Positions 46,141 to 55,307 of a stretch of 64,000 bases of DNA are shown piece after piece. Under the pieces are notes generated by a model. That model ran no database searches. It worked only from the letters and a program-made list of their open reading frames with translations, and was not told where the DNA came from. A program made the translations under genes and the position numbers. The stretch spans positions 45,603 through 109,602 of the forward strand of contig JAEUUX010000106.1 in NCBI GenBank assembly GCA_016787295.1. Reading direction: 5' to 3'. The DNA comes from Chitinophagales bacterium. Its GTDB lineage: Bacteria > Bacteroidota > Bacteroidia > Chitinophagales > UBA2359. Within the stretch, counting starts at the first letter, position 1; each line of letters starts with the position of its first letter.

Positions 46141-49134
46141 TTAGTTTTTGACATACCATTTAGATCGTTCTATGGCTTCATAAATGGCATCTTGCACACG
46201 ATTGCGAATGTTGTTATTTATGAACTTGTAGTTGCTTTTGCGCGGATAAGTGCGGTTGCTCAACATAACATAGAGTAATTTATTTTGCGGGTCTGCCCAA
46301 GTACAAGTACCCGTAAAACCTGTATGTCCAAAGGTGGTCAATGGAGCTTTGGTGCTGGTCGATGGTTTAAAATTGGGATTAGGTTCGGGTTTATCAAAGC
46401 CCAAACCGCGTCGGCTACCCTGTTTTTGTTGGGAAGTGAAATTTCGGACAGTGCTTTCGTTCAAAAAAGCCCTGCCGCCATAATAACCACCGTTGAGCAT
46501 CATTTGCATCATTACTGCCAAATCGTTGGCGTTGGCAAACAAACCTGCGTGACCACCAATGCCACCGAGCATCGCAGCACCCATATCATGTACATAGCCT
46601 TGCACATTTTGTTGTCGCCATTCATAGTCGTTTTCAGAAGGCGGAATGCGACCAATCGAAAATCGTTTATAGGGATTAAATCCTATTGTTGAGAGACCTA
46701 ATGGGCGATAAAATTGTTCTTCTGCAAATTTATCTAAGGTTTTGTGGGCATAATTTTCGATGATTTTTTTCCAATAAAAATACCCCAAATCGCTATATTT
46801 GTATTCGCCCGACGCACTCAATTTAGAATCGGCAATGCGTTGCCAAATCATATCGTAATAGGGTTTTGACATATACATATTGTGTGCCACAGGAATATAA
46901 TGCACCGAATCGGGTTGCGAACGGTAGGCATCGGAGCGAATAGCAGCAGGCAAGGTGGCTTCAAAAAAAGGTATCCATGCTTCGAGTCCTGCTTCATGGA
47001 TTAAAATATCGCGCGCTACCAAGTTGCCTTTGTTGGTGTTGGCTAATTCGGGCAAATAATCTTTGAGGCGTGCAGATGTATTAAACGTTCCTGTGTCGTA
47101 CATTTTCATCAAACAAGGCACGGTACAAGTGATTTTGGTGACCGAAGCCAAGTCATAGATATCCGATGTTTTAACAGCTTTGCCGCTGGTGTAGGTGTGG
47201 TAGCCATAAGCTTTCTCAAAAATCACTTTGCCGTCTTTTGCCACCAGAATAACGCCACCGGGCATAGCTTGTGTGCGCATGCCTTCTTGCATAATGCGGT
47301 CTATGCCTTGCTCCAAATCACCCAACTGTATGCCTACGTCTTCGGGAATGGTATATTTGAAGCGGGTGGGTGTGGTGGTCAATAGTCCTTGTCCAGCTAC
47401 GGCATACGGCGAAGCAGTAACGGGCAAACGTCCGCGAGCGCTAATGCCACCAAAGAGCATTTGTGCAGCAAAGCTCTGGAAATCGTGTGTATCTTCGTAA
47501 CCCATCACTAGTGTAGGTGTTTTGTCGAACAATTGCAAACTGTAGGGTGTCCCAAAAATCACCACCGTTACATTGGTCACACTTTGTAGATTGCGAATGA
47601 GGTCTTGCGTTTTTTGGTCTATCCCATAATCTTTGCTTGCACTTTTGTTGGTGCGGTGAATGCTCACAATGACATGGCTGTAGGATTTTAATATGTTAAA
47701 TTTGCGGTCAAAATTGGCTTGTGGGTCACTATTTTTTAGGGTGTGATGTGCAAAAAAGGCATAACGGTCGAGGGCATATTGGAAATCGGTCAGGGTGGGA
47801 GCATCAACCGACAAAGAGGCAAATCGTTTTTGCTCTAAATTGCCAAATGGTATTTGGTGATTATCGTCGCGCACAAGGGTAATGGCGTTTTCGGCTAATC
47901 GTTGGTTGATAAGCAAAGCGTTGCGGTTGTTGAGGTCTGTATCTATATTGTTGAGGTCGATGGGTTTGTATTGGTGGAGTCCTGCTCTATATTTGGCTTT
48001 CAGGATTTTTCGCACACGTTGGTCGATATTCTCTTGGCTAATTTCGTTGCGTTGGATAGCTTTTTTTATTTCTTCGATGGCACGTGGCACGTTTTCGGAA
48101 AACAACAACACATCATTGCCTGCCAAAAGTGCTTTCACATCAACTACGCCCGGTTCATAAAAACCTGCAACGCCTTTCATGTTAAGCGCATCGGTATAGA
48201 CCAAACCCGAAAAACCTAACTCTTGTTGTAATAGTTGCTGAATGGCTTTGGGCGAAAGGGTTGTGGGGATAGTTTGGTTACTATTGGGTAGTGATGTGTT
48301 ATCCACCGCAGGCACAGAAAGGTGCGCCACCATCACACCACTCACACCTCGCGCAATAAGTTGTTGGAAAGGATAAAGGTCGATACTGTGCAATTGGTCT
48401 ATATTGTGCGAAACAGAAGGCAGGGTTTTGTGCGAATCTTTATCTGTGTCGCCGTGTCCCGGAAAATGTTTGGCACATGCCATTATGCCATTATTTTCCA
48501 TACCTTCCATATATGCAATGGCTTTTTGAGCTACATTATATTTGTCTTCGCCAAACGAACGGTCACCAATAACAGGATTATTCGGATTGAGGTTAATGTC
48601 TACGACTGGTGCGAAATTGACATGGATACCCAAGCGTTTGCATTCTGCTGCAATTTCGCTGCCCATTTCGCGTATCAGCCCATTGTCTTGAATGGCTCCC
48701 AAAGTGAGCTGGTGCGGAAAAGCGGGTGTGTTGCTGAGGCGCATATTTAAACCCCACTCTCCGTCGATGGCAATGAGCAATGGCACACGACTACTGGATT
48801 GGTAATAGTTGGTTAGGCTTGCTTGTCGGTTGGCTGTCCCTTGAAAAAAAATCAGCCCACCAATTTTGTATTGTTGAATAAGGCGTGAAATTTCGTTGGT
48901 GTGTGTTTCGTCTTTATTGGAATAGGCAGCCACCATGAACAACTGCCCCAAACGCTCGTCGGGCGAAAGCAATTGCAATTGTTGCTCGACCCATTCGTTT
49001 TGGCTAATCGGATAGCTGTTGGCAGCATTGCTAACAGTGGACGTAGTTTGGGCAGTAATCGGCATGGTTTCGGGTGTAATATATGCCAAAATAGTGCCTA
49101 TCACCAATATAATGGAAAGTATTTTGTAGGACAT
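46141..49134 (-). CDS. GH3 beta-N-acetylhexosaminidase fused to a serine beta-lactamase-like domain
   Basis: 997 residues from ATG 49134. A promoter -7 box (minus TACTTTTG, plus 49227-49234) rules out the longer frame from 49308. A signal peptide is followed by a GH3 domain (about 45-390) with KHFPGHGDTDKDSHK and the nucleophile Asp in LVYTDALNMKGV, as in NagZ. A GH3 C-terminal alpha/beta domain spans about 400-590. A class C beta-lactamase-type domain (about 620-990) has DLASVTK (Ser-x-x-Lys), YSDLGY and FGHTGFTG. Exported cell-wall or amino-sugar recycling enzymes of this fusion type are common in Bacteroidota. It leads the minus-strand unit that ends at 43390. Confidence 0.9.
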   Translation of the reverse strand: MSYKILSIILVIGTILAYITPETMPITAQTTSTVSNAANSYPISQNEWVEQQLQLLSPDERLGQLFMVAAYSNKDETHTNEISRLIQQYKIGGLIFFQGTANRQASLTNYYQSSSRVPLLIAIDGEWGLNMRLSNTPAFPHQLTLGAIQDNGLIREMGSEIAAECKRLGIHVNFAPVVDINLNPNNPVIGDRSFGEDKYNVAQKAIAYMEGMENNGIMACAKHFPGHGDTDKDSHKTLPSVSHNIDQLHSIDLYPFQQLIARGVSGVMVAHLSVPAVDNTSLPNSNQTIPTTLSPKAIQQLLQQELGFSGLVYTDALNMKGVAGFYEPGVVDVKALLAGNDVLLFSENVPRAIEEIKKAIQRNEISQENIDQRVRKILKAKYRAGLHQYKPIDLNNIDTDLNNRNALLINQRLAENAITLVRDDNHQIPFGNLEQKRFASLSVDAPTLTDFQYALDRYAFFAHHTLKNSDPQANFDRKFNILKSYSHVIVSIHRTNKSASKDYGIDQKTQDLIRNLQSVTNVTVVIFGTPYSLQLFDKTPTLVMGYEDTHDFQSFAAQMLFGGISARGRLPVTASPYAVAGQGLLTTTPTRFKYTIPEDVGIQLGDLEQGIDRIMQEGMRTQAMPGGVILVAKDGKVIFEKAYGYHTYTSGKAVKTSDIYDLASVTKITCTVPCLMKMYDTGTFNTSARLKDYLPELANTNKGNLVARDILIHEAGLEAWIPFFEATLPAAIRSDAYRSQPDSVHYIPVAHNMYMSKPYYDMIWQRIADSKLSASGEYKYSDLGYFYWKKIIENYAHKTLDKFAEEQFYRPLGLSTIGFNPYKRFSIGRIPPSENDYEWRQQNVQGYVHDMGAAMLGGIGGHAGLFANANDLAVMMQMMLNGGYYGGRAFLNESTVRNFTSQQKQGSRRGLGFDKPEPNPNFKPSTSTKAPLTTFGHTGFTGTCTWADPQNKLLYVMLSNRTYPRKSNYKFINNNIRNRVQDAIYEAIERSKWYVKN

Positions 49135-49453
49135 TTGCCAAAGATAGAAATTTGATAAAAAAATGGCATGAACCGTAGTGGTGGTAGGTAGCTTAGTTTT
49201 TGATAGAGAGGAGGCTGTTTGGTGTGCAAAAGTAACATTTTTTTTTGAATTTTGGAAATAGTATAGCTCTATTTTTTGCAATACGAACCGTAAAGGGCAA
49301 AATAACACGAAAAACGGAAAGTTGAGTCACAAAAAACCTTGGAAAACTGGTTTTTTAGCTATATTTTTGCAACAATAATTTTACGTATCAAATAAAATGC
49401 ACTAATTCGTACAACAACTCTGAAAGTTTGTTTTTAATCTATAATCCTCTATC
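49135..49453. promoter_or_regulatory. Divergent promoter region
   Basis: The minus-strand -7 box is at 49227-49234 (GH3 fusion) and a plus-strand -7 box TATTTTTG at 49362-49369 (WG protein). Between them lies an AAAAAACC/GGTTTTTT hairpin at 49331-49352. Confidence 0.55.
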
Positions 49454-50035
49454 ATGAAAAAATATTTGTTAACAATAGGACTAATTGGTGGTTTGCTTAC
49501 CCAGATGCTTTTGGCACAACAAATCTATGACGAACGTGGCGAAAGTCGATATGGTTATACACCTGTAAGGCAAGGTAGCTACTGGGGCGTGGTAGACAGT
49601 GCGGAGCGATTGGTAGCTCCTTGTCGCTACAAAACCGCGCAAGTCCTTACTTTGGATTGCAACAAAACGGGTTTTATCCTAAACATGACTAAAACTCAAC
49701 AACACGACATCATGACTTGGGATTGTCCTTCCATACCTTCCTACTATGATTTGCGTACCCAAAAAGTTGTTCAGATACCTCCCCCTGCTCCCAATCCCAA
49801 TGTCACCTACCATAGCGATTATTTCAAGACTTATGAAAACTTTGCACTGATTTATAGCGACCCCAAAGTAGGGTTGATCAACAGAAAAGGAAAATACATT
49901 TTGTTGCCCACCTACGACAGAGTGACTGTGAAGTCCAAAGAACGATACATCTGTGCTACTGTCGGAGAACAAACGTACTATTTTAACTATAAAGGCAAAG
50001 CTATATCTCCCAAATGGCTTAAACAAGGGCGATGA
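49454..50035 (+). CDS. Exported WG-repeat-like protein
   Basis: 193 residues with a signal peptide (about 1-21, ending MLLAQ). At least two WG-type repeats are visible: GSYWGVVDSAERLVAPCRYKTAQVLT and SDPKVGLINRKGKYILLPTYDRVTVKS, each a G-(L/V)-(I/V)-(N/D) strand turn followed by LP.YD. WG repeats form a small propeller-like or hotdog-type scaffold in exported proteins. It is transcribed alone and followed by a strong terminator. No enzymatic residues are recognised. Confidence 0.72.
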   Translation: MKKYLLTIGLIGGLLTQMLLAQQIYDERGESRYGYTPVRQGSYWGVVDSAERLVAPCRYKTAQVLTLDCNKTGFILNMTKTQQHDIMTWDCPSIPSYYDLRTQKVVQIPPPAPNPNVTYHSDYFKTYENFALIYSDPKVGLINRKGKYILLPTYDRVTVKSKERYICATVGEQTYYFNYKGKAISPKWLKQGR

Positions 50036-50104
50036 TAATCTGGTAAAGCCATTTTGACGACAACATGGAAATAAAGTACGTACAAGAATAATTTTTATCC
50101 ATTC

Positions 50105-50148
50105 CACCTTTTACCTGCTTTGTTGCGGGTAAAAGGTGTTTTTTTTTC
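50105..50148 (+). terminator. Terminator after WG gene
   Basis: CACCTTTTACC.GC pairs with GC.GGTAAAAGGTG, followed by T9. Confidence 0.85.
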
Positions 50149-50149
50149 G

Positions 50150-50509
50150 CCCTTCAATCCATTGACTTATTCCAATTCCATTTTTTACCTAAAAACACCC
50201 TTTGGATGTTCATAGCCATAAAGGTTCTACGAAGTAGCTAAAAGGTTCATCATAGTAGCTAAAAACATCAAGGAAAATGCCTTTTTAATCTCGCTATAAA
50301 AATGGGTAATATGAACAACATCTTTTTTCTCCAAACATTAATTAAATACAAAACCCGCCTTACAAATGCAAAATGGCGAGTTTTTGATTGTCAATAAAAA
50401 ACTAACAAATAACGTTTAGCTTACAAAACCGCTACCTTTCTATTTTTTCTGTCAAAAGTAGCACCTTATCCATTTTTTCCGTAACTTTGCACCCCAAAAA
50501 ACCACCATC
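50150..50509. other. Leader region of ileS with 21-bp tandem pair
   Basis: Two copies of AAGGTTCnnnnnnGTAGCTAA lie at 50221-50241 and 50242-50262. A weak GCC/GGC hairpin with T5 is at 50349-50385. The ileS -7 box TAACTTTG is at 50482-50489, 21 bp before the ATG. No T-box features are seen. Confidence 0.5.
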
Positions 50510-53500
50510 ATGGAAAAAAAGCAATATCGCGAAGTAAAACAACTCAATTTACCACAATTAGACCAAGAAGTACTACAGCATTGGCGCGAAAAAAAGATTT
50601 TTGACCAAAGTATGTCCTCGCGCGAAGGGCAGGAAACCTTTGTGTTTTTTGAAGGACCGCCATCAGTGAATGCCATGCCCGGCATTCATCACGTTATGGC
50701 ACGAACCATCAAAGACACTTTTTGTCGTTACCAAACCCTCAAAAACAAACTTGTCTATCGCAAAGGTGGCTGGGATACACACGGCTTGCCCATCGAACTG
50801 AACGTCGAAAAAAGATTAGGGATAACAAAAGAAGATATCGGCACAAAAATTTCGCTGGAGGATTTTAACACCACCTGCCGCAAAGATGCCCTGACCTATA
50901 TTGATGCGTGGAATCAACTGACCGAACAAATGGGTTATTGGGTGGATATGCTTAACCCTTATGTCACTTTCCACACCGATTATATCGAAACACTCTGGCA
51001 TTTGCTCCAAAAAATCTATGACAAAGGTTATTTGTATAAAAGCTACAAAATCCAGCCTTATTCGCCCGCCGCAGGTACAGGCCTTAGCACCCACGAACTC
51101 AATCAGCCGGGTTGCTACAAAGAAGTGACTGATACAAGTGCGGTGGCAATGTTTAAGCTAAAACACAACCCCGAATCGGCATTTTTGTTTGACGATGCCG
51201 CCGAAGATGTGCGCTTTTTGGCATGGACAACCACTCCCTGGACGCTACCAAGCAACACCGCTTTGACCGTTGGTGGCAATATAGCTTATGTCAAAATCAA
51301 AACCAACAATCCCTATACACACGCACCGGTGAGTGTTATCTTGGCAAAAACATTGGTCAATAATTGGTTTGGCGAAAAAAAAGCAACTATCCTTTCCCAA
51401 AGCGAAGCGTTTGTAGGCAGTGCTTTGGCAGGTCTTCGCTATGAGCAGTTATTGGATTTTGGCAACGAAGTGCAGCCGCTCAACGACCAAAACGATGCTT
51501 TTCGGGTGTTGGTAGGCGATTTTGTGACCACCGAAGACGGTACAGGTATTGTGCATACAGCGCCTGCTTTTGGTGCTGATGATATGAAAGTGGCACGCGC
51601 CAATGGTATTGGTATACTTACGTTGGTTGACAAACAAGGTAAATTTATCGATACAGTAGGCGAATTTTCGGGTCGTTATGTCAAAGACTACAAAAACGAT
51701 CCCAATTATGTAAATGTAGATATTGATATTGCCGTACACCTTAAACAAACAGGCAAGGCGTTCAATGTCCAAAAATATGTTCACAACTATCCGCATTGCT
51801 GGCGTACAGATAAACCTGTCTTGTATTATCCACTTGACAGTTGGTTCATTCGTGTAACAGCCGTTAAAGACCGTTTGGTGGAACTGAACAAAACCATCAA
51901 TTGGAAGCCCGAACACACAGGAACGGGTCGTTTTGGCAACTGGTTAGAGAATGTGCAAGATTGGAACTTGAGCCGTAGCCGCTTTTGGGGTGTGCCGCTA
52001 CCTATCTGGCGTACCGAAGACGACACGGAGGAAGTATGCGTTGGCTCGGTGGAGCAATTATTGACAGGCATAGAGCAAGCTATCGCCAAAGGATACATGA
52101 CCGAAAATCCTTATGCCAACAAACAACTATCAGAAATTGACCTACATCGCCCATATATAGACAAAGTGGTGTTGGTGTCGCCAAGTGGCAAGCCCATGTA
52201 TCGCGAACCCGACCTTATCGATGGTTGGTTTGATAGTGGCGCAATGCCATATGCACAATGGCATTATCCTTTTGAAAACAAAGACATATTTGCGCAAAAT
52301 TTCCCTGCCGATTTCATCGCCGAAGGTGTCGACCAAACGCGTGGCTGGTTCTATACCCTCCACGTTTTGGCAGGTATGTTGTTCAACAATGTTGCTTACA
52401 AAGCGGTGGTGTCCAACGGTTTGGTGCTTGATGCCAAGGGTGTAAAAATGTCTAAGCGCTTAGGCAACGGCATCGACCCATTTTTGGCATTGAATAAATA
52501 TGGCACCGACGCAGTGCGCTGGTATATGCTTTCCAATGCCAACCCTTGGGACGATTTGCGTTTTAGCTGGACAAAAGTGCGCAACGAAGCAGGCGAAGTA
52601 ACGAGCGAATACTCTACAGGTATCGAAGAAGTTCGCAACAAATTTTTGGGAACACTATACAATACCTATTCCTTTTTTGCACTCTATGCCAACATCGACG
52701 GTTTTGACTATTCAGAAGCGGATATTCCGATGGAAGAACGTCCCGAAATTGACCGTTGGATCATCTCTTTTCTCAACAGCCTGACCAAAGAAGTCGATGC
52801 AGCCTTTGCTGACTATGACGCTACCCGCGCAGCGCGCCTTATCCAAACTTTTGTGACCGACCATTTGAGCAATTGGTATGTTCGTTTGTGCCGTCGTCGT
52901 TTCTGGAAAGGCGAACAAGGCAAAGATAAAACCGCCGCTTACCAAACCCTCTATCAATGTTTGGAGTGGGTGAGTATCCTTATGTCGCCCATTGCGCCTT
53001 TCATCTCCGACTTTGTGTTCCGCCACCTCAACGAAGTTTCAGGACGACATTCCGTAGACTCTGTCCATTTGAGTCTAATACCAACAGTCAACGAACAACA
53101 CATCGATAAGGCTTTGGAAGAACGCATGGCATTGGCACAAAATATCTCGTCGATGGTGTTGGCTTTGCGCAAACGCATCGATATGAAAGTGCGTCAACCA
53201 CTACAAAAAATCTTAGTACCCATCCTTAATCCTGCACAAAAAGGGCAAATCGAGCGTGTAAAAGACCTTATTTTGTCGGAAACCAACGTCAAAGAGTTGG
53301 AATATGTGAGCGATACAAGTGGCATTGTAACCAAAAGCATTAAACCTGATTTCAAGAAATTGGGCAAAAAATTGGGTGCAAAAATGAAAGCTGCAAGCGA
53401 AAAAATTGCACAATTTAGCCAAGAAGATATTCGCCAAATAGAACGAAATGGCAGTTATGACCTATCGTTGGACGGCGAAACCTACCCAATTTTGCTCGAC

Positions 53501-54514
53501 GAAGTGCTTATCCATTCCGAAGACATTAAAGGTTGGATGGTTAATTCACAAGACGGACTAACGGTAGCTTTGGACGTGCAGGTCACGCCCGAATTGGAGC
53601 AAGAGGGTATTGTTAGAGAGGTTGTTTACCGTATTCAGAATCACAGAAAAAGTAGTGATGAAAAATACTCCACTACCGACGCTATAAAAGTAACGCTACA
53701 AATAGAGTCTAACAAAGACGAAAAATGGTTCGAAAAATTAAAAAAACAATTAAAAGATAGAATCGAAGTCGAGACTCTTGCTGATTGGGTTATTTTTAAA
53801 AAACAACTTAGTAAGAATGATGTTATTGATTACAAAGACGATTTTACTGCTATACGCGGAAATATTGAAAAAGTATCAAATCTTATTCTTTTTAATGACC
53901 TTGATACAAAAGTAAATGCTATACTTAGTAGAAAGGGCATAACACCTTCTAAGAAATATATAAATTTCAGTATTAAATACTTCTTAGAATTACGTGCGGA
54001 GCAAACATACAACCGAAGCAAATTAAATAGAGGTACTGTAGGTGTCTATAGATATATGACAAGCATTAGCAATTTGGTAATTGCGTATGATAATCTACTT
54101 ATTGCTATACTACAAGATGGAAATCGTGACGAATACTTTAGTAAAGATGAACGTCTTAAACAAGCAAAAGCAATTTTACCTATTACCAAATCTCAAAAAT
54201 TTGCTGACTACCTTAACAAACATGACGATTACATTAACATAAGTAATACCATAGAGTTTATTTCTACTGAAATCGGTATAAATCCCAAATCTATTACAAT
54301 AGACGATTACTCGATTATTAAGTTAATGTTTGACATGAAAGACTTTCATATTGAAGGTGGTGTTATTGTTTTTCCAGAAAACAAAAGTAGTCAAAAAAGT
54401 AAAGATGCCCAGAATAGTAGAACTGTTATGAAGTATATGGTAGAGTACCTAAATTATGTTATAATAAACACATGGTCTTATTACCTGAACAAGTTACAAA
54501 CACGTAATTCTTGA
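50510..54514 (+). CDS. ileS: Isoleucyl-tRNA synthetase with replaced and extended C-terminus
   Basis: 1334 residues; the usual length for this eukaryote-like (type 2) IleS is about 1130. The class I core is intact: PSVNAMPGIHHV (HIGH motif, about 51-62), GGWDTHGLP, the editing domain with TTPWTLPSNTAL, and KMSKRLGN (about 646-653), then the anticodon domain with HLSNWYVRLCRRRFW. IleS-specific sequence is clear to about residue 1040 (TPELEQEGIVREVVYRIQN). From there to about 1090 a divergent IleS-like end is visible (TDAIKVTLQI...RIEVETLA). It is followed by about 240 unfamiliar, helix-rich residues in A+T-rich DNA with AGA and AAA codons. See the remnant at 54513. Confidence 0.9.
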   Translation: MEKKQYREVKQLNLPQLDQEVLQHWREKKIFDQSMSSREGQETFVFFEGPPSVNAMPGIHHVMARTIKDTFCRYQTLKNKLVYRKGGWDTHGLPIELNVEKRLGITKEDIGTKISLEDFNTTCRKDALTYIDAWNQLTEQMGYWVDMLNPYVTFHTDYIETLWHLLQKIYDKGYLYKSYKIQPYSPAAGTGLSTHELNQPGCYKEVTDTSAVAMFKLKHNPESAFLFDDAAEDVRFLAWTTTPWTLPSNTALTVGGNIAYVKIKTNNPYTHAPVSVILAKTLVNNWFGEKKATILSQSEAFVGSALAGLRYEQLLDFGNEVQPLNDQNDAFRVLVGDFVTTEDGTGIVHTAPAFGADDMKVARANGIGILTLVDKQGKFIDTVGEFSGRYVKDYKNDPNYVNVDIDIAVHLKQTGKAFNVQKYVHNYPHCWRTDKPVLYYPLDSWFIRVTAVKDRLVELNKTINWKPEHTGTGRFGNWLENVQDWNLSRSRFWGVPLPIWRTEDDTEEVCVGSVEQLLTGIEQAIAKGYMTENPYANKQLSEIDLHRPYIDKVVLVSPSGKPMYREPDLIDGWFDSGAMPYAQWHYPFENKDIFAQNFPADFIAEGVDQTRGWFYTLHVLAGMLFNNVAYKAVVSNGLVLDAKGVKMSKRLGNGIDPFLALNKYGTDAVRWYMLSNANPWDDLRFSWTKVRNEAGEVTSEYSTGIEEVRNKFLGTLYNTYSFFALYANIDGFDYSEADIPMEERPEIDRWIISFLNSLTKEVDAAFADYDATRAARLIQTFVTDHLSNWYVRLCRRRFWKGEQGKDKTAAYQTLYQCLEWVSILMSPIAPFISDFVFRHLNEVSGRHSVDSVHLSLIPTVNEQHIDKALEERMALAQNISSMVLALRKRIDMKVRQPLQKILVPILNPAQKGQIERVKDLILSETNVKELEYVSDTSGIVTKSIKPDFKKLGKKLGAKMKAASEKIAQFSQEDIRQIERNGSYDLSLDGETYPILLDEVLIHSEDIKGWMVNSQDGLTVALDVQVTPELEQEGIVREVVYRIQNHRKSSDEKYSTTDAIKVTLQIESNKDEKWFEKLKKQLKDRIEVETLADWVIFKKQLSKNDVIDYKDDFTAIRGNIEKVSNLILFNDLDTKVNAILSRKGITPSKKYINFSIKYFLELRAEQTYNRSKLNRGTVGVYRYMTSISNLVIAYDNLLIAILQDGNRDEYFSKDERLKQAKAILPITKSQKFADYLNKHDDYINISNTIEFISTEIGINPKSITIDDYSIIKLMFDMKDFHIEGGVIVFPENKSSQKSKDAQNSRTVMKYMVEYLNYVIINTWSYYLNKLQTRNS
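53610..54512 (+). mobile_element. Probable foreign segment replacing the ileS 3' end
   Basis: Codon use changes sharply within the conserved EGIVREVVYRIQN coding region (about 53608-53642): AGA and GTT replace CGC and GTG, and the DNA becomes visibly more A+T-rich up to 54512. It carries its own IleS-like C-terminal stretch fused in frame to an unknown domain. The old ileS end restarts exactly at 54513. No terminal repeats or integrase are visible, so the mechanism is unknown. Confidence 0.6.
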
Positions 54515-54640
54515 CAGTTACATTTGCAACGCCCCCGCTCTGAACATTTGCAATTAGCCGATTCGCTTGCTGATGGCATGGCTATTGAGGTGGAACGATG
54601 TGGCTTTGTCGGTCTTGGTGCGGGTGGCGGCGGAGGTGTA
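54513..54640 (+). pseudogene. Decayed remnant of the original ileS 3' end
   Basis: DSYICN is read at 54513-54530 and EHLQLADSLADGMAIEVE at 54542-54595 in another frame. With one base lost in the 11 bases between them these form the last 30 or so residues of an ordinary IleS (..YICNETL.EHLQLAD.L.). The first codon overlaps the TGA of the fused ileS. A Gly-rich reading follows, and then the old terminator at 54684. Confidence 0.7.
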
Positions 54641-54683
54641 GTATGGTTTTGTTTTCCGAAATTAATATTTTCAAAACGCCAAT

Positions 54684-54732
54684 AAAAAGACAAGCCTTCG
54701 GAGGTTTTGAACTTCCGAAGGCTTGTCTTTTG
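54684..54732 (+). terminator. Terminator, probably the original ileS terminator
   Basis: AAGACAAGCCTTCGGA.GTT pairs with AAC.TCCGAAGGCTTGTCTT around TTG, followed by TTTGC. It lies directly after the ileS remnant. Confidence 0.85.
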
Positions 54733-54773
54733 CATAAAATAGAAGCAATATGGAGCTACATTTTTGAGAAAAA

Positions 54774-55301
54774 CTAAATAATCTCCGCTGCTAAATAGCG
54801 TGCTGCCTCGTCCATATACACTTGTACGCCTTTTAGTAGTTTTTGTATCACGGCTTCGGGCAAGGTTTTGACCACTTTGGCAGGTGATCCCAAGACCATA
54901 CTAAAATCGGGTATTTCCATGCCTTCGGTCACCAAGGCGTGCGCACCAATGACACAACCACGCCCAATTTTGGCATCGTTCATCACTGTTGCTCGCATAC
55001 CAATGAGGCAAGCGTCGCCCACCGTGCAACCGTGCAAAATAGCGGCATGACCTATCACCACATCATTGCCCACACACAAGGGTTTTCCCTCGTCGACATG
55101 CATAATTACGCCATCTTGCACGTTGGTGCGTTCGCCAATATAGATATGGTCAAAATCGGCACGCAAAACAGCACCATACCACACCGAACTATGCTCCGCT
55201 AAATGTACATTGCCCAACACAACGGCAGTAGGAGCTATCCAAGCCGATTCTGCTTTTTTGACTAAATTGCTTAGGTATTGATAGTGAAAATTGTTGTACA
55301 T
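54774..55301 (-). CDS. Gamma-carbonic anhydrase family protein
   Basis: 175 residues. It is a left-handed beta-helix with hexapeptide repeats (SAWIAPTAVVLGNVHLAEHSSVWYGAVLRADFDHIYIGERTNVQDGVIMHVDEGKP...VVIGHAAILHGCTVGDACLIGMRATVMNDAKIGRGCVIGAHALVTEGMEIPDFSMVLGSPAKVVK). The zinc-ligand region keeps MHVD (first His) and the GHAAILHG pair (His, His). It is trimeric and cytoplasmic; homologues hydrate CO2 or bind acyl-CoA. It is the last gene of the minus-strand operon, 6 bp after the DUF2490 gene. Confidence 0.9.
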   Translation of the reverse strand: MYNNFHYQYLSNLVKKAESAWIAPTAVVLGNVHLAEHSSVWYGAVLRADFDHIYIGERTNVQDGVIMHVDEGKPLCVGNDVVIGHAAILHGCTVGDACLIGMRATVMNDAKIGRGCVIGAHALVTEGMEIPDFSMVLGSPAKVVKTLPEAVIQKLLKGVQVYMDEAARYLAAEII

Positions 55302-55307
55302 AAAAAT

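Noticed and set aside
50150..50509. T-box riboswitch in the ileS leader
   Set aside because: No T-box consensus or antiterminator is visible, and T-boxes are not expected in Bacteroidota.
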